A DNA stretch of 46,812 nt from Deltaproteobacteria bacterium (GTDB lineage: Bacteria > Desulfobacterota > Syntrophia > Syntrophales > JAFGHS01). The position numbers were made by a program, and so were the translations under genes. The stretch spans positions 1-46,812 of the forward strand of contig JAFGLN010000041.1 in NCBI GenBank assembly GCA_016928025.1, written 5' to 3'. The notes beneath the pieces were generated by a model. It had not been told where the DNA came from and searched no databases. It saw only the letters and a program-made list of their open reading frames with translations. Shown piece by piece: positions 14,659 through 23,258 of this stretch. Within the stretch, counting starts at the first letter, position 1. The number at the start of each line of letters is the position of its first letter.

Positions 14659-16062
14659 TCAGCCTGTCTCAATCTCCCAGTACCCGGCCCGGTTAGAACC
14701 AATTCGTTTCAAAAATCCTTTGTTTTTCAAAACTTTAATATTTTCCTTTATTTTTCTTTCGGATATTCCAACAATCGCAGAAAGCTTCTTCGCGGTTATA
14801 TTTTTATCTTTCTTTATTTCTTGAAGAATCAGTAATTGATTTTCGGTGACCTTATTGGTGACCTTTTCGGTGACCCTATCGGTGACCTTTGGTCCCCGTT
14901 CACTGTCTGTCAATCCGGGACGCTTAAATATAATCGTGAAAAATGTGGTCTGCTCGATCTGCGGCGGAGGTAAGCCTGCCAACGCCATAGCCTCTCTCAT
15001 TCTCCTGATGCCGGTGCCTGCAAGTTCAACCTTATCCATTCTGAAAAAGAGATCGGCGATCCGTGCATTCCGCCGTACGGATATTTTCCCAAAGTCCTTT
15101 TTATCCAGACCCCTGGGCAATCCACCGGGATTGATAATCTCAACGCGGTCATCATAGACTTCAACCATCAGGCTTGTGCCTCGTATGCTATAATCGCGAT
15201 GAATAAGGGCATTGGCAATCGCCTCGCGGAGGGCCTCAAGAGGTATTTCATAAATGTCCTCGCGGTTTACACCCTTAATTTCACTGCGGCGGTTGAGATG
15301 TTTCTTAAGGAAAAAAACTGCCCCATTGAACTGTGTCAAGAGGTCATCCTGGATATCCTGTCTATCAAAGATGTGAACGCGATCTTTGCCTTTGAAGGCA
15401 ATCAGCGTCATCTGAGCCTGAAGAATAAATTTGCGAGGATTTGCTGCAAAGAAAAGTACCGCTGCATTGGTAATTTTATCATCAAAAGAAACGCTCAGAC
15501 TGGTGAGGATGTCACGGGGGACAATCTTATTTATACTGATGTTTGCTTCTTTAAGAAAATCTTTTATTTTTGTTCTGGAGATATCATCCCATGCAACGTT
15601 TGCGTTTATTTTTTCCTCGAATGATATTTCTTCATACTCCCGGAACATGACCCGCAATTCATGGTTTGTCATTTTCTGCGTCGTTCCGTCGAGCCTCCTG
15701 AAATAGCCGGCGCTGCACCCGTAAGGTTTCTCTTCACCTTGCGGCACTTCTATAATAATCAAATTTTGAACCTGCTCGATCTTTACCTGTATTGGTGGGT
15801 TGCAGTTTCTCGCCAGAGAGGTAATACGGGCTTTCAATTCATTTGTAAGTTTCTCACAGGCAATCGTTTTATCATCCCTTACACCGAGGATGACAATGCC
15901 ACCCTTTGCGTTTGCGAAGGCCACGAAGTCTTCGACGATACGGGGTTTGAAGTGCTCCTTGAACTCAACGGTAAGCCCTTCACCTTCCTGGATGATGATG
16001 TTGACTTTGCGGTCATCGGGCATTGTGAATTTTTCCCTATTTTTTTTTGCCTTCATATTCAT
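14659..16062 (-). CDS. AlbA_2 (Schlafen-like) DNA-binding ATPase-like protein with winged-helix tail
   Basis: 467 aa. Domain order: AlbA_2/Schlafen-like domain (EGEGLTVEFKEHF...FVAFANAKGGIVILGV, about residues 27-70), a middle region, a HATPase_c_4-type domain (REAIANALIHRDYSIRGTS, VEIINPGG, about 285-330), a repeated VTEKVTNKVTEN linker near 390-400, and a C-terminal wHTH (AKKLSAIVGISERKIKENIKVLK). These proteins are often called RecG-like or 'ATP-binding protein' and are frequent in defence and mobile regions. ATG at 16062 is the longest start; ATG at 16023 is an alternative. The upstream 140 bp is a duplicated scrap of the helicase gene, so its promoter or coupling was rearranged. Confidence 0.8.
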   Translation of the reverse strand: MNMKAKKNREKFTMPDDRKVNIIIQEGEGLTVEFKEHFKPRIVEDFVAFANAKGGIVILGVRDDKTIACEKLTNELKARITSLARNCNPPIQVKIEQVQNLIIIEVPQGEEKPYGCSAGYFRRLDGTTQKMTNHELRVMFREYEEISFEEKINANVAWDDISRTKIKDFLKEANISINKIVPRDILTSLSVSFDDKITNAAVLFFAANPRKFILQAQMTLIAFKGKDRVHIFDRQDIQDDLLTQFNGAVFFLKKHLNRRSEIKGVNREDIYEIPLEALREAIANALIHRDYSIRGTSLMVEVYDDRVEIINPGGLPRGLDKKDFGKISVRRNARIADLFFRMDKVELAGTGIRRMREAMALAGLPPPQIEQTTFFTIIFKRPGLTDSERGPKVTDRVTEKVTNKVTENQLLILQEIKKDKNITAKKLSAIVGISERKIKENIKVLKNKGFLKRIGSNRAGYWEIETG

Positions 16063-16072
16063 CCATATTTTC

Positions 16073-16210
16073 CCTGATTTTCATAGGCCGGGCGATAGTG
16101 TCCACTTATAGATAGTAATGGGCCTTTCTTTACTTCATGCCACTCAAATCGGGCCGGGTCGCGGAGCGGTTCTTTCAGCTTCGGCAATGTATTGAAGTCC
16201 GTCACGTTAG
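16073..16210 (-). pseudogene. duplicated 3' end of the helicase gene
   Basis: On the minus strand this reads TDFNTLPKLKEPLRDPARFE and WHEVKK, nearly the same as the helicase C-terminus (TDCNTLPKLEEPIRDPARFE, WHEVKK). The DNA similarity continues to the end (16811-16970 is the intact copy), with a small deletion that breaks the frame after WHEVKK. The Fic relic lies between the two copies. No start codon or RBS is associated, so it is a scrap. Confidence 0.8.
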
Positions 16211-16222
16211 GGGTCTATGTTG

Positions 16223-16261
16223 GATAATCATATCATATCCCATTTTCGTGATATGATTATC
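16223..16261. repeat. 13-bp perfect inverted repeat at the end of the Fic relic
   Basis: GATAATCATATCA (16223-16235) and TGATATGATTATC (16249-16261) with a 13-nt loop. It lies just past the stop of the Fic-like gene and just before the helicase scrap, that is, at the junction of the rearrangement. There is no T-tract, so a recombination scar or small palindromic element fits better than a terminator. Confidence 0.6.
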
Positions 16262-16264
16262 TTA

Positions 16265-16798
16265 TCAGCCCTTGATTTGTTCCCATTCTGCATCGGGTCC
16301 TCGGCCGAGGCATCTGACCTTCTTTTCATTTCTCATATCGGCAAGGGCTCTCTGGAGTGTCGGGTAACTCACGCCGGGGCAGGCCCGCTTGAGGTCTCCG
16401 ATGGTGAATTTCTGCGGCAGCCTTTCGACTGCATTTCTGACCATTTCTCTCTTTGCACCCCGCGCCGAGGTTATTTTTCCGACTCTCTCTTCAAACTCCT
16501 TGTAGGCAGCGGTCAGCATACCTAGAAAGTAATTCCACCAGGGACGCAGATCGTGCTTCCCTTCATGCCAGCCTTGAGAGCTTTTGTTGAGTGCCTCGTA
16601 ATAGCTTTCCTTGCTGTCCTCAACGATCCGCTCCATGCTGATGTATCTGCCGACGCGCCGCAGGGATGCCAATACTTCGGGGAATTGATCGGTATAAAGA
16701 GTCTGGCGTCCCCTGAATTCGCCCAGGGCGCGCATGGCCATAAGCAAAGCATGTGAGAGGGGTGTTTCCAGATAATAGCCGTATTCAAATGATCTCAT
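16265..16798 (-). CDS. Fic-family protein lacking the catalytic core (internal deletion)
   Basis: 177 aa. Residues 17-48 (ALLMAMRALGEFRGRQTLY...PEVLASLR) match the N-terminal helices of Fic proteins, and from about 50 on (GRYISMERIVEDSKESYYEA, SSQGWHEGKHD, PWWNYFLG, EFEERVG) the sequence is the C-terminal part after the Fic core, ending in a wHTH (TIGDLKRACPGVSYPTLQRAL). Normal members are about 350-380 aa; the HPFxxGNGR motif and all the residues between the two parts are missing, so AMP-transfer activity is not expected. The join keeps frame. ATG at 16798 overlaps the helicase stop by ATGA, so it is still coupled. It may be a remnant, or a DNA-binding regulator reduced from Fic. Confidence 0.75.
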   Translation of the reverse strand: MRSFEYGYYLETPLSHALLMAMRALGEFRGRQTLYTDQFPEVLASLRRVGRYISMERIVEDSKESYYEALNKSSQGWHEGKHDLRPWWNYFLGMLTAAYKEFEERVGKITSARGAKREMVRNAVERLPQKFTIGDLKRACPGVSYPTLQRALADMRNEKKVRCLGRGPDAEWEQIKG

Positions 16799-19700
16799 GA
16801 ATCTTTTTCTCCATATTTATTTTGCTCATCCATGATCTTCATCGGTCGGGTGATAGTGTTCACCGATAGATAGTAATGGGAAACTTTCTTTACTTCATGC
16901 CATTCAAACCGGGCCGGGTCGCGGATCGGCTCCTCAAGCTTCGGTAATGTATTGCAATCCGTTACGACATAAAGCCAGTAGCAATCCCGTCGGTCTTCAG
17001 CCACACGGCGCTCATTGGGAGTAAGAAGGATTGTCCCTGTCGATTGACCGATCCCTTTGACCTCGATCAGGCGTAGTTCACCGGAAGAAATATCCAAGCT
17101 GGTTATATCATAGCCCAGATTCTTTTCATGGACGTCGAAGACCTGCCTGCCCTTCAATCTTTCATAGTCAAGGACGACTTTCATGGCGGCGGCTTCCGTC
17201 GCAAAATTCGGCTGCAGGTGGCGGATTTCCGGGGTTTCGCGTTCCGGATGGGGCAGCACCATGACACTCGTAATTCGCTCAATGGTTTGCAGCGTCAGCG
17301 ACCGCTGACGTTCAAGTTCTTTCCGGCGTTTTTCGCGGCGCGACATCAGATCGGCATGGCGATTCTCCGCCTGCGCCAAACGCCCCTCGGCGCCGGAGAC
17401 GCCTTTTTGAACTTCATCGCTTGCGCGTCCGATTTCATCATCCGCCCGCTGGACCAGTTCCGTCAGCGACAGTTCTATATGATTCGTGATCCTGTCGATT
17501 TCAGTAACACGTTCGCTGCGAATCTCTTCAAGGAACGGCAGGAAGGCGTTTTCATGCATCCAGGATAACGGCTCCGGCGTAAAGGCGGCGGCCGGCAGAG
17601 GCTCCGGGGGCTGAGCCGGTGTAAAATTTCCCAGCATTCCCGGTTCACGAAGGAAAGTATCTCCGGTTTGGGTTGTTTCAGCGGCAAAAAGCCGTTCATG
17701 GACAATCTGTCCAAGGCCGTCTACGACGCGAGCCCGATAGAAGTCCAGCCGGGCAGGCGCCTCATGTTGAAGAGAGTAAAAAGCGGCGCCCTTTGTAAAT
17801 GCTTCGGCGGCCTTTTCATGGGTGTGGCGTCGGATCGCTTCAAACAGGGGATGGCCGGGGGTGACCCATTCCAGGTTGTTTTTCTCTGCCGTGTCCCGGT
17901 CTGTTGAACAGCGCGGATATCGTGTGGCAAGGTTGGAAAGCCGCCAATCAGCCTGCTGTTCATAATGTCGCAGGACGGCCGGTGTGCGTCCCGGCTCGAA
18001 GGCGTGTGGCAGGTTTTCCACCGCCCTGATCCGCTGCGGAATATACTCGGATGCCTCCAGGATGAACCGGGCGATGGTTTCGGGTACGACGCGGCGCTCC
18101 TGGGCACGCGCCCGCCGCTCAACCAGCATTTCCAGATTCAGTTTTTTTGTGGCCAGACCTTCCAGGGCGTTCTGGCAAATGGCCCGGAAGCGCTTTTCAT
18201 CGACATTCTCCAGGATGCGGTCCTCAAGATCGGCGTCGCCCAGCTTTCCCGCATAGTAATCCCGGAGTATCCTCTCGACATTGGCCGCGGGCATGATCTC
18301 GCCCACGACATTAAAAACCGCATCGTCGTCAAGGGCGTTCCGGATTTCCTGAAGTTTTTCCAGGAGCCGTTGCAGCACGCGCCCTTCGATGGTGTTTGTG
18401 GCGACAAAATTGAAGATCAGACAATCCTTGCGCTGGCCGTAACGATGGATACGTCCCATGCGCTGTTCGAGGCGGTTGGGATTCCAGGGGATATCGTAAT
18501 TGAAAAGGACGTTGCAGACTTGGAGGTTGATGCCTTCGCCCGCCGCTTCCGTTGCCACGAGGATCTGAATGTCCCCTTCCCAAAATTGCTGCTCCGTATG
18601 GAGTCGCGTGCCGGATTCATCTCGAGAACCGGGTTTCATGTCGCCGTGGATGTATCCGACCTTGAAGCCCCATGTCTTGAATTTATCGACGAGATAATTG
18701 AGGGTGTCTCTGAATTCCGTAAAGATCAGAAGACGCTTGTCCGGCTGATCGAAAAAGCCTTCCTGATGCAGCAAATCGCGAAGCTTTGAAAGCTTGGCCT
18801 CGACGCCGGATTCTTCGACTTCCTGCGCCTGCACGGCCAACTGTCGCAGCTCTTCGATTTCTTCTTTGATCTGTGCCGCGTTGCCTGCCAGGGTAATCGC
18901 CTCCAGCATTTCTTCCAGGCGCTCCCGCTCGACTTCCTCCATTTCATCCAGTTCGTCGAGCTCGGGAAGATCGGGCGGGGCCGTCCTGGCTAATTCCTGC
19001 GCACGTTTGAGCCCCTCCTCCAATCGACGGGCGCGATTCTCCAGGCTGTGGCGCATGGCATAGGTACTGGAGGCGAGGCGGCGTTGATAGAGGGCCATGA
19101 GAAAGCCGACCGCCCTGGCACGGGGATCATCGCCCTGCAAGGCTGCTTTTGTGCTTTGGCGTTTTACGAACCGCGTGACTTCACTGTAAAGATCGAACTC
19201 CTGCCCGTCCATCTGGAAATCAACGGAATGGGGGATGCGCTTGGTAAAGATTTTACGCGCAGCCCATGTGCCGTTTTCCATGCGCTCCGGGAAATAGACC
19301 ATGGCCTCTTTTGTGCGGCGCAGATAGAAAGGGGCGCGGCGATTTTCCATGGCCTGGTTGATGGATTGGACATCGGCGTAAGCGTCGGCATCGAGAAGCT
19401 GCAGGAAGAGGCTGAAATTTTCCGGATCGCCCTTATGGGGTGTCGCTGTGAGAAGAAGAATGTGATCGGATGCATCCCTCAACAGCTCGCCAAGGGCATA
19501 GCGGGCAGTTTTTCGGGCAGGGGGCGACCAGGACATGTGGTGGGCTTCATCGATGATGACCAGATCCCATTTGACCTGTCGAACCCCGGCCAGGATTTCT
19601 TCACGTTTGGCCAGATCGAGTGATGTAATGATCCTCTTATGTTCCAGCCATTGATTGACTCCGTACTGGTCGCGAATATCGCCGCCCTTCATGACAAAGA

Positions 19701-20232
19701 ACTTTTCATCGAATTTCTCTTTCATTTCCCTCTGCCACTGGAAGGAAAGATTAGCGGGGCAGACGATAAGAATTCTTTCGATAAGACCTCTGAGCTGCAG
19801 CTCACGAATCAGGAGCCCGGCCATGATCGTTTTTCCCGCGCCGGCATCGTCGGCCAGTAGGAATCGTACCCGTGCAGGCTTCAGGAGGTAATCGTAAACG
19901 GCTTCAAGCTGATGGGGCAGGGGATCGACCCGAGAGATGGACAGGCCGAAGTAGGGATCGAATTCATAAGCGATGCCGAGTGTGTAGGCTTGGAGACCAA
20001 GGCGGAGAAGGCGACCATCACTGTCGTACGTTAAACCGGTGTCGAGGATGCTGATCTGTTCGAGATCGCGGGCGGTTAGGCTGACTTTGCGAAATCTTTC
20101 GGATTTGGTTCCCACGAGCCCGATCGTCCAGACGCCGTCGCCGCTCTGCTGCACAGTTTCGACACGCATGGGCTCACTGAACAATGACCCAATCAAGATT
20201 TGCCCTTCAGAAATGGAGAGGTTCGAGTTCAT
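16795..20232 (-). CDS. SNF2-type helicase with C-terminal DUF3883
   Basis: 1145-aa superfamily 2 ATPase. Walker A is ADDAGAGKT (about residues 127-135), the DEAH box is IIDEAHHMSW (about 228), TATPHKG is motif III, and QRMGRIHRYGQ is motif VI. Coiled-coil-like stretches occur near 400-460 and 950-1000. Near residues 1030-1120 lies a DUF3883 domain (GYDITSLD ... LRLIEVKG), whose D...E-V-K layout resembles PD-(D/E)XK nucleases. ATG at 20232 is preferred to TTG at 20241. The fold resembles the SNF2-like helicases of defence systems such as DISARM DrmD, but DrmA, DrmB and DrmC are not in the window. It is the first gene of the island and overlaps the next by ATGA. Confidence 0.85.
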   Translation of the reverse strand: MNSNLSISEGQILIGSLFSEPMRVETVQQSGDGVWTIGLVGTKSERFRKVSLTARDLEQISILDTGLTYDSDGRLLRLGLQAYTLGIAYEFDPYFGLSISRVDPLPHQLEAVYDYLLKPARVRFLLADDAGAGKTIMAGLLIRELQLRGLIERILIVCPANLSFQWQREMKEKFDEKFFVMKGGDIRDQYGVNQWLEHKRIITSLDLAKREEILAGVRQVKWDLVIIDEAHHMSWSPPARKTARYALGELLRDASDHILLLTATPHKGDPENFSLFLQLLDADAYADVQSINQAMENRRAPFYLRRTKEAMVYFPERMENGTWAARKIFTKRIPHSVDFQMDGQEFDLYSEVTRFVKRQSTKAALQGDDPRARAVGFLMALYQRRLASSTYAMRHSLENRARRLEEGLKRAQELARTAPPDLPELDELDEMEEVERERLEEMLEAITLAGNAAQIKEEIEELRQLAVQAQEVEESGVEAKLSKLRDLLHQEGFFDQPDKRLLIFTEFRDTLNYLVDKFKTWGFKVGYIHGDMKPGSRDESGTRLHTEQQFWEGDIQILVATEAAGEGINLQVCNVLFNYDIPWNPNRLEQRMGRIHRYGQRKDCLIFNFVATNTIEGRVLQRLLEKLQEIRNALDDDAVFNVVGEIMPAANVERILRDYYAGKLGDADLEDRILENVDEKRFRAICQNALEGLATKKLNLEMLVERRARAQERRVVPETIARFILEASEYIPQRIRAVENLPHAFEPGRTPAVLRHYEQQADWRLSNLATRYPRCSTDRDTAEKNNLEWVTPGHPLFEAIRRHTHEKAAEAFTKGAAFYSLQHEAPARLDFYRARVVDGLGQIVHERLFAAETTQTGDTFLREPGMLGNFTPAQPPEPLPAAAFTPEPLSWMHENAFLPFLEEIRSERVTEIDRITNHIELSLTELVQRADDEIGRASDEVQKGVSGAEGRLAQAENRHADLMSRREKRRKELERQRSLTLQTIERITSVMVLPHPERETPEIRHLQPNFATEAAAMKVVLDYERLKGRQVFDVHEKNLGYDITSLDISSGELRLIEVKGIGQSTGTILLTPNERRVAEDRRDCYWLYVVTDCNTLPKLEEPIRDPARFEWHEVKKVSHYYLSVNTITRPMKIMDEQNKYGEKDS

Positions 20233-20252
20233 TTGCGACAATTCCGTTATGT

Positions 20253-20272
20253 TCTGAGAGGATCCTCAGAAA
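20253..20272. promoter_or_regulatory. inverted repeat just upstream of the helicase start
   Basis: TTCTGAG (7 nt), AGGATC loop, CTCAGAA, ending about 20 nt before the helicase ATG on the minus strand. It could form a hairpin in the mRNA leader or be an operator for the island. I could not find a convincing -35/-10 pair in 20273-20464, which holds no gene. Confidence 0.35.
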
Positions 20273-20464
20273 GGACCAATATATCTATTGTTTCATTGAA
20301 TTAAAATGCGATGGTGCGTTAGACTACCTCTTGAAAATAATATTAGTCAAGATATTTTCTAATATTTATAAGTAAGTGGCAGGCAGGGAAACGGTTTTAA
20401 TATCTTGGTTATTCAAACAGCTTACAATAGTATTGATGTTAAGGATTGGAAGCTTTTATTCATT

Positions 20465-21208
20465 TCAATTGCTTCCGCAGCACCGACTGTAGGTGCGGCC
20501 GCTGCCGCAGGGGCAGGGGTCGTTGGGGCCGGGTTTCTTCTGCTTCAGGCTGTCGGCGGGTATGGCCAGGCCATCGGCACGGGATGTGTTTTCTTTTCTG
20601 AGATTGGCGCTATAGTCCTGCAGGACTTTGATCACCAGGGGCAGCATGTCATAAAGCGCCGCTTCGATTTCTTCGGGATCTTTCGACGGCTGGCCCGGGA
20701 CGGTTTTGATGATTTCTTCTCTTTCATCGGGCAGGGCAATGGCCGTGATGATGCTGAAAGAATCCATGATATCGGCGATGTCTTCGGGCAGGTCGTCTTC
20801 GTTCATTTCTTCGTATTCTTCGGTGATTCCCCAAATGTCCGGCTTTAGCGACAGCGCGAGAAAGAGGCCGTAGGTCCAGTCCTCGATCAGGGAATATTCA
20901 TATTTGTTCAGTTTGTTCATGTTAAACGGAAAAGTGAGTTTTCCGTTGTTGTTGTCGCCGACCATGCGGTTATACGCGTTAAACAGATGATCGATGCAGA
21001 TTTTGGCGTCCTGAGCGTCGTCGAAATGCGGTTCTTCATCAAAGATGATGGATAGCCACTCCGTGGGCGTGATCGGCTCCGGGGCTATGGCGAGTCCGAA
21101 AAGGAGTCCATGGAGCTCCTCAAGATAAAGCACGGCTTCCTGATCGGCGGATTTCGATAAAACATACGAAAGATTCTTTTCTTCCATAGGGGTAAACATT
21201 TTTATCAT
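20465..21208 (-). CDS. UPF0149/YecA-like protein with SEC-C zinc motif
   Basis: 247 aa. The N-terminal YecA/YgfB-like helical domain (EELHGLLFGLAIAPEPITPTEWL) is followed by an acidic stretch and a C-terminal SEC-C motif, GPNDPCPCGSGRTYSRCC, the zinc-binding metal site also found at the end of SecA. Members are small cytoplasmic proteins whose role is mostly undefined; SEC-C usually supports protein or ribosome binding. A purine-rich site precedes ATG at 21208; ATG at 21199 is an alternative. It sits upstream of the helicase gene on the same strand with a 230-bp gap and is probably a separate transcript. Confidence 0.85.
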   Translation of the reverse strand: MIKMFTPMEEKNLSYVLSKSADQEAVLYLEELHGLLFGLAIAPEPITPTEWLSIIFDEEPHFDDAQDAKICIDHLFNAYNRMVGDNNNGKLTFPFNMNKLNKYEYSLIEDWTYGLFLALSLKPDIWGITEEYEEMNEDDLPEDIADIMDSFSIITAIALPDEREEIIKTVPGQPSKDPEEIEAALYDMLPLVIKVLQDYSANLRKENTSRADGLAIPADSLKQKKPGPNDPCPCGSGRTYSRCCGSN

Positions 21209-21379
21209 GCAATCTGCCCGCCTTTCTGATCATTTATATCCAGCCCCGATGCTGCTGCTTTATATGGCGTGTCATATAAATTTTCTAAAGGAAATGCAAA
21301 ATAAAAAAGCCCCGGGTTAAAAATCTCTTTCCGTTTTTGTATTTATTGCTGTGACCCCATGGATCGGTGTCAGGACATT

Positions 21380-21534
21380 TTAGAGACCGGTTCCCGGATC
21401 AGGTCCGGGATGGACTGGAAATTTTGTTGCTGTATTAAAGGTCTAATAATTAAAATACCCCCTCCCTCAATCCCTCCCACAAGGGGAGGGAAGCGCGCCT
21501 TTTGCTCTCACGACGGGAGGGAAACGTGTTTTAC
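21380..21534. repeat. dispersed-repeat debris between trpB2 and the SEC-C gene
   Basis: CCCGGATCAGGTCCGGG (21393-21409) is an inverted repeat of the common 'CCCGGATCAAGTCCGGG' dispersed type. After it, C/T-rich CCCCTCCCTCAATCCCTCCC and AAGGGGAGGG form another hairpin (about 21460-21490). No gene is supported in 21209-21590. Confidence 0.5.
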
Positions 21535-21574
21535 TCCCTCATGGGGGAAATTTGTTGTTTTTCCCCATGAGGGA
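21535..21574. terminator. strong hairpin just past trpB2
   Basis: TCCCTCATGGGG (21535-21546) pairs perfectly with CCCCATGAGGGA (21563-21574), extended by AAA/TTT around a short loop. It begins 17 nt after the trpB2 stop on the minus strand. There is no long T-run after it, so it may stabilise or terminate the message weakly, or be a copy of a dispersed repeat. Confidence 0.5.
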
Positions 21575-21590
21575 TGGATTGAGAAAGAGT

Positions 21591-22952
21591 TTACGGTTTC
21601 GGGAAGTTTTCGATGGCCTTCAGGGCCCGTTCGATTTCCGAATCCGGCATTTCATAAGGCTGCAGCTTGCCCGACAGATAAGCTTCGTAGGAGGCCAGAT
21701 CGACGAGGCCGTGGCCGCTCCAGTTGAAGAGAATGACCTTTTCCTTGCCTTCCTCCTTGGCCCGCATGGCTTCTTGGACCACGGCAGCGATGGCGTGGTC
21801 CGTTTCCGGTGCGGGGATGAAGCCTTCCGTTCTTGCCCAGTTGATGCCGGCTTCGAAGCTTTCGATCTGGTTGAAGGCCCTGGGTTCGATGAAACCTTCT
21901 TTCACGAGATGGCTGATGATAGGGGCCATGCCGTGATACCGCAGACCGCCGGCGTGGATGGGGGCCGGGATAAAGTCGTGTCCGAGGGTGTACATGGGAA
22001 GCAGAGGCGTTTTCTTGGCCAGATCGCCGAAATCATAGGCAAAGGGACCTTTGGTCATGGTGGGGCAGGAGGTCGGTTCGGCGCCCACGATGGAAATATT
22101 TTTGCCGTGGATCTTGTCGCGGACGAAGGGCAGGGCGATACCTGCGAAGTTGCTGCCTCCGCCGGCGCAGCCCATGACGACATCCGGATACTCGCCGATT
22201 TTTTCCAGCTGTTTTTGTGCTTCCAGGCCGATAATCGTCTGGTGCATGAGGACATGGTTCAGGACGCTGCCGAGAGAGTAACGGGAATTTTCATGGGTAA
22301 CGGCATCCTCGACGGCCTCGCTGATGGCGATGCCGAGAGAACCGGGGGAGTCGGGATGTTCCGCCAGGACGGCTCGGCCCGATTCTGTCAGGGTGCTGGG
22401 GCTGGCAATGCATTCCGCGCCCCAGGTATTCATCATCATCCGCCGGTAGGGTTTCTGGTCGTAGCTGACCCGCACCATGTAGACGCGGCATTCCAGATCG
22501 AACATGCGGCAGGCCATGCTCAGCGCGCTGCCCCATTGCCCGGCGCCTGTTTCCGTCGCGAGGCGTTTGATGCCGAAGACCTTGTTGTAATAGGCCTGCG
22601 GCACGGCGGTGTTGGGTTTATGAGAGCCGGCGGGGCTGTAGCCTTCATGCTTATAATAAATCCTCACCGGGGCATCGAGAAGCTTTTCGAAGTTTCGGGC
22701 CCGGAAAAGTGGAGACGGCCTCCAGAGCAAGTATTTCGCAAGCACTTCTTCGGGGATGTCGATCCAGCGTTCCTGGCTGACTTCCTGTTCGATGAGGTTC
22801 ATGGGGAAGATGGGCGACAGATCGTCGGGACCGACAGGCTGGCCCGTTCCCGGATGCAGGGGCGGTTTCATGGGTGTGGGCAGATCCGCCTGAATGTTGT
22901 ACCATTGCATTGGTATTTCATCTTCGTTTAAAAATACTTTGATCTGTTCCAT
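21591..22952 (-). CDS. trpB: tryptophan synthase beta chain-like protein (TrpB2 type)
   Basis: 453 aa, PLP-dependent. The Schiff-base lysine is in GSHKPNTA (Lys112), and the phosphate-binding glycine loop is GCAGGGSNF. The length and N-terminal extension ([20 protein letters not shown]) are typical of TrpB2, the stand-alone form that condenses indole and serine to tryptophan without a partner alpha subunit. No trpA or other trp gene is near. AAGGAG precedes ATG at 22952. The 5' region holds two hairpins (23017-23089), the proximal one with a U-tract, which suggests attenuation control or the terminator of the upstream gene. Confidence 0.9.
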   Translation of the reverse strand: MEQIKVFLNEDEIPMQWYNIQADLPTPMKPPLHPGTGQPVGPDDLSPIFPMNLIEQEVSQERWIDIPEEVLAKYLLWRPSPLFRARNFEKLLDAPVRIYYKHEGYSPAGSHKPNTAVPQAYYNKVFGIKRLATETGAGQWGSALSMACRMFDLECRVYMVRVSYDQKPYRRMMMNTWGAECIASPSTLTESGRAVLAEHPDSPGSLGIAISEAVEDAVTHENSRYSLGSVLNHVLMHQTIIGLEAQKQLEKIGEYPDVVMGCAGGGSNFAGIALPFVRDKIHGKNISIVGAEPTSCPTMTKGPFAYDFGDLAKKTPLLPMYTLGHDFIPAPIHAGGLRYHGMAPIISHLVKEGFIEPRAFNQIESFEAGINWARTEGFIPAPETDHAIAAVVQEAMRAKEEGKEKVILFNWSGHGLVDLASYEAYLSGKLQPYEMPDSEIERALKAIENFPKP

Positions 22953-23016
22953 AATGTGGGTCTCCTTTTTGTTTTTGTTTTAATTACTGTAACCCTGTGG
23001 GGTCGCCACGAGGTAA

Positions 23017-23043
23017 TAAAAAAGCCATGAGAATTCCCATGGC
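23017..23043 (-). terminator. rho-independent terminator or attenuator before trpB2
   Basis: On the minus strand GCCATG...CATGGC forms a stem around a GAATTC-containing loop, followed by six or more U. It lies about 65 nt upstream of the trpB2 start. It could terminate the dehydrogenase transcript or act as an attenuator of trpB2. Confidence 0.65.
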
Positions 23044-23053
23044 CTGTCTTGTC

Positions 23054-23089
23054 TGAGTCATGGGAAGGGCCTTCCCCGCCCACGGCTCA
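23054..23089 (-). promoter_or_regulatory. leader hairpin upstream of the trpB2 terminator
   Basis: The arms TGAGTCATGGG and CCCACGGCTCA pair at 10 of 11 positions (one mismatch, one G-T), with an inner AAGGG/CCTTCCC. It is immediately before the terminator hairpin (11 nt apart), a two-stem layout seen in attenuators. No T-box GGTGG/TGGNACCGCG core or clear Trp-codon leader peptide was found. Confidence 0.4.
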
Positions 23090-23258
23090 TTGTATGCAAT
23101 TGCTCTGAGCTATAGTGGGCAGACGGTTTCCGTCCACCACCACCATACAAGATTTTGATTGATTAACGTTAACTGCACGGATTCGGTATTCCTTCTCTCT
23201 GTTTAGGGCGTTGCGTAACACATCGATCAAGGCCCTGTCAAGTTCAAAGATCGGCTTT

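Noticed and set aside
6371..20241. Calling the island DISARM or BREX
   Set aside because: DrmA, DrmB, DrmC, PglZ and BrxA/B-like genes are absent; only general component similarity.
23054..23089. T-box riboswitch before trpB2
   Set aside because: No specifier-loop layout or T-box core sequence is seen.
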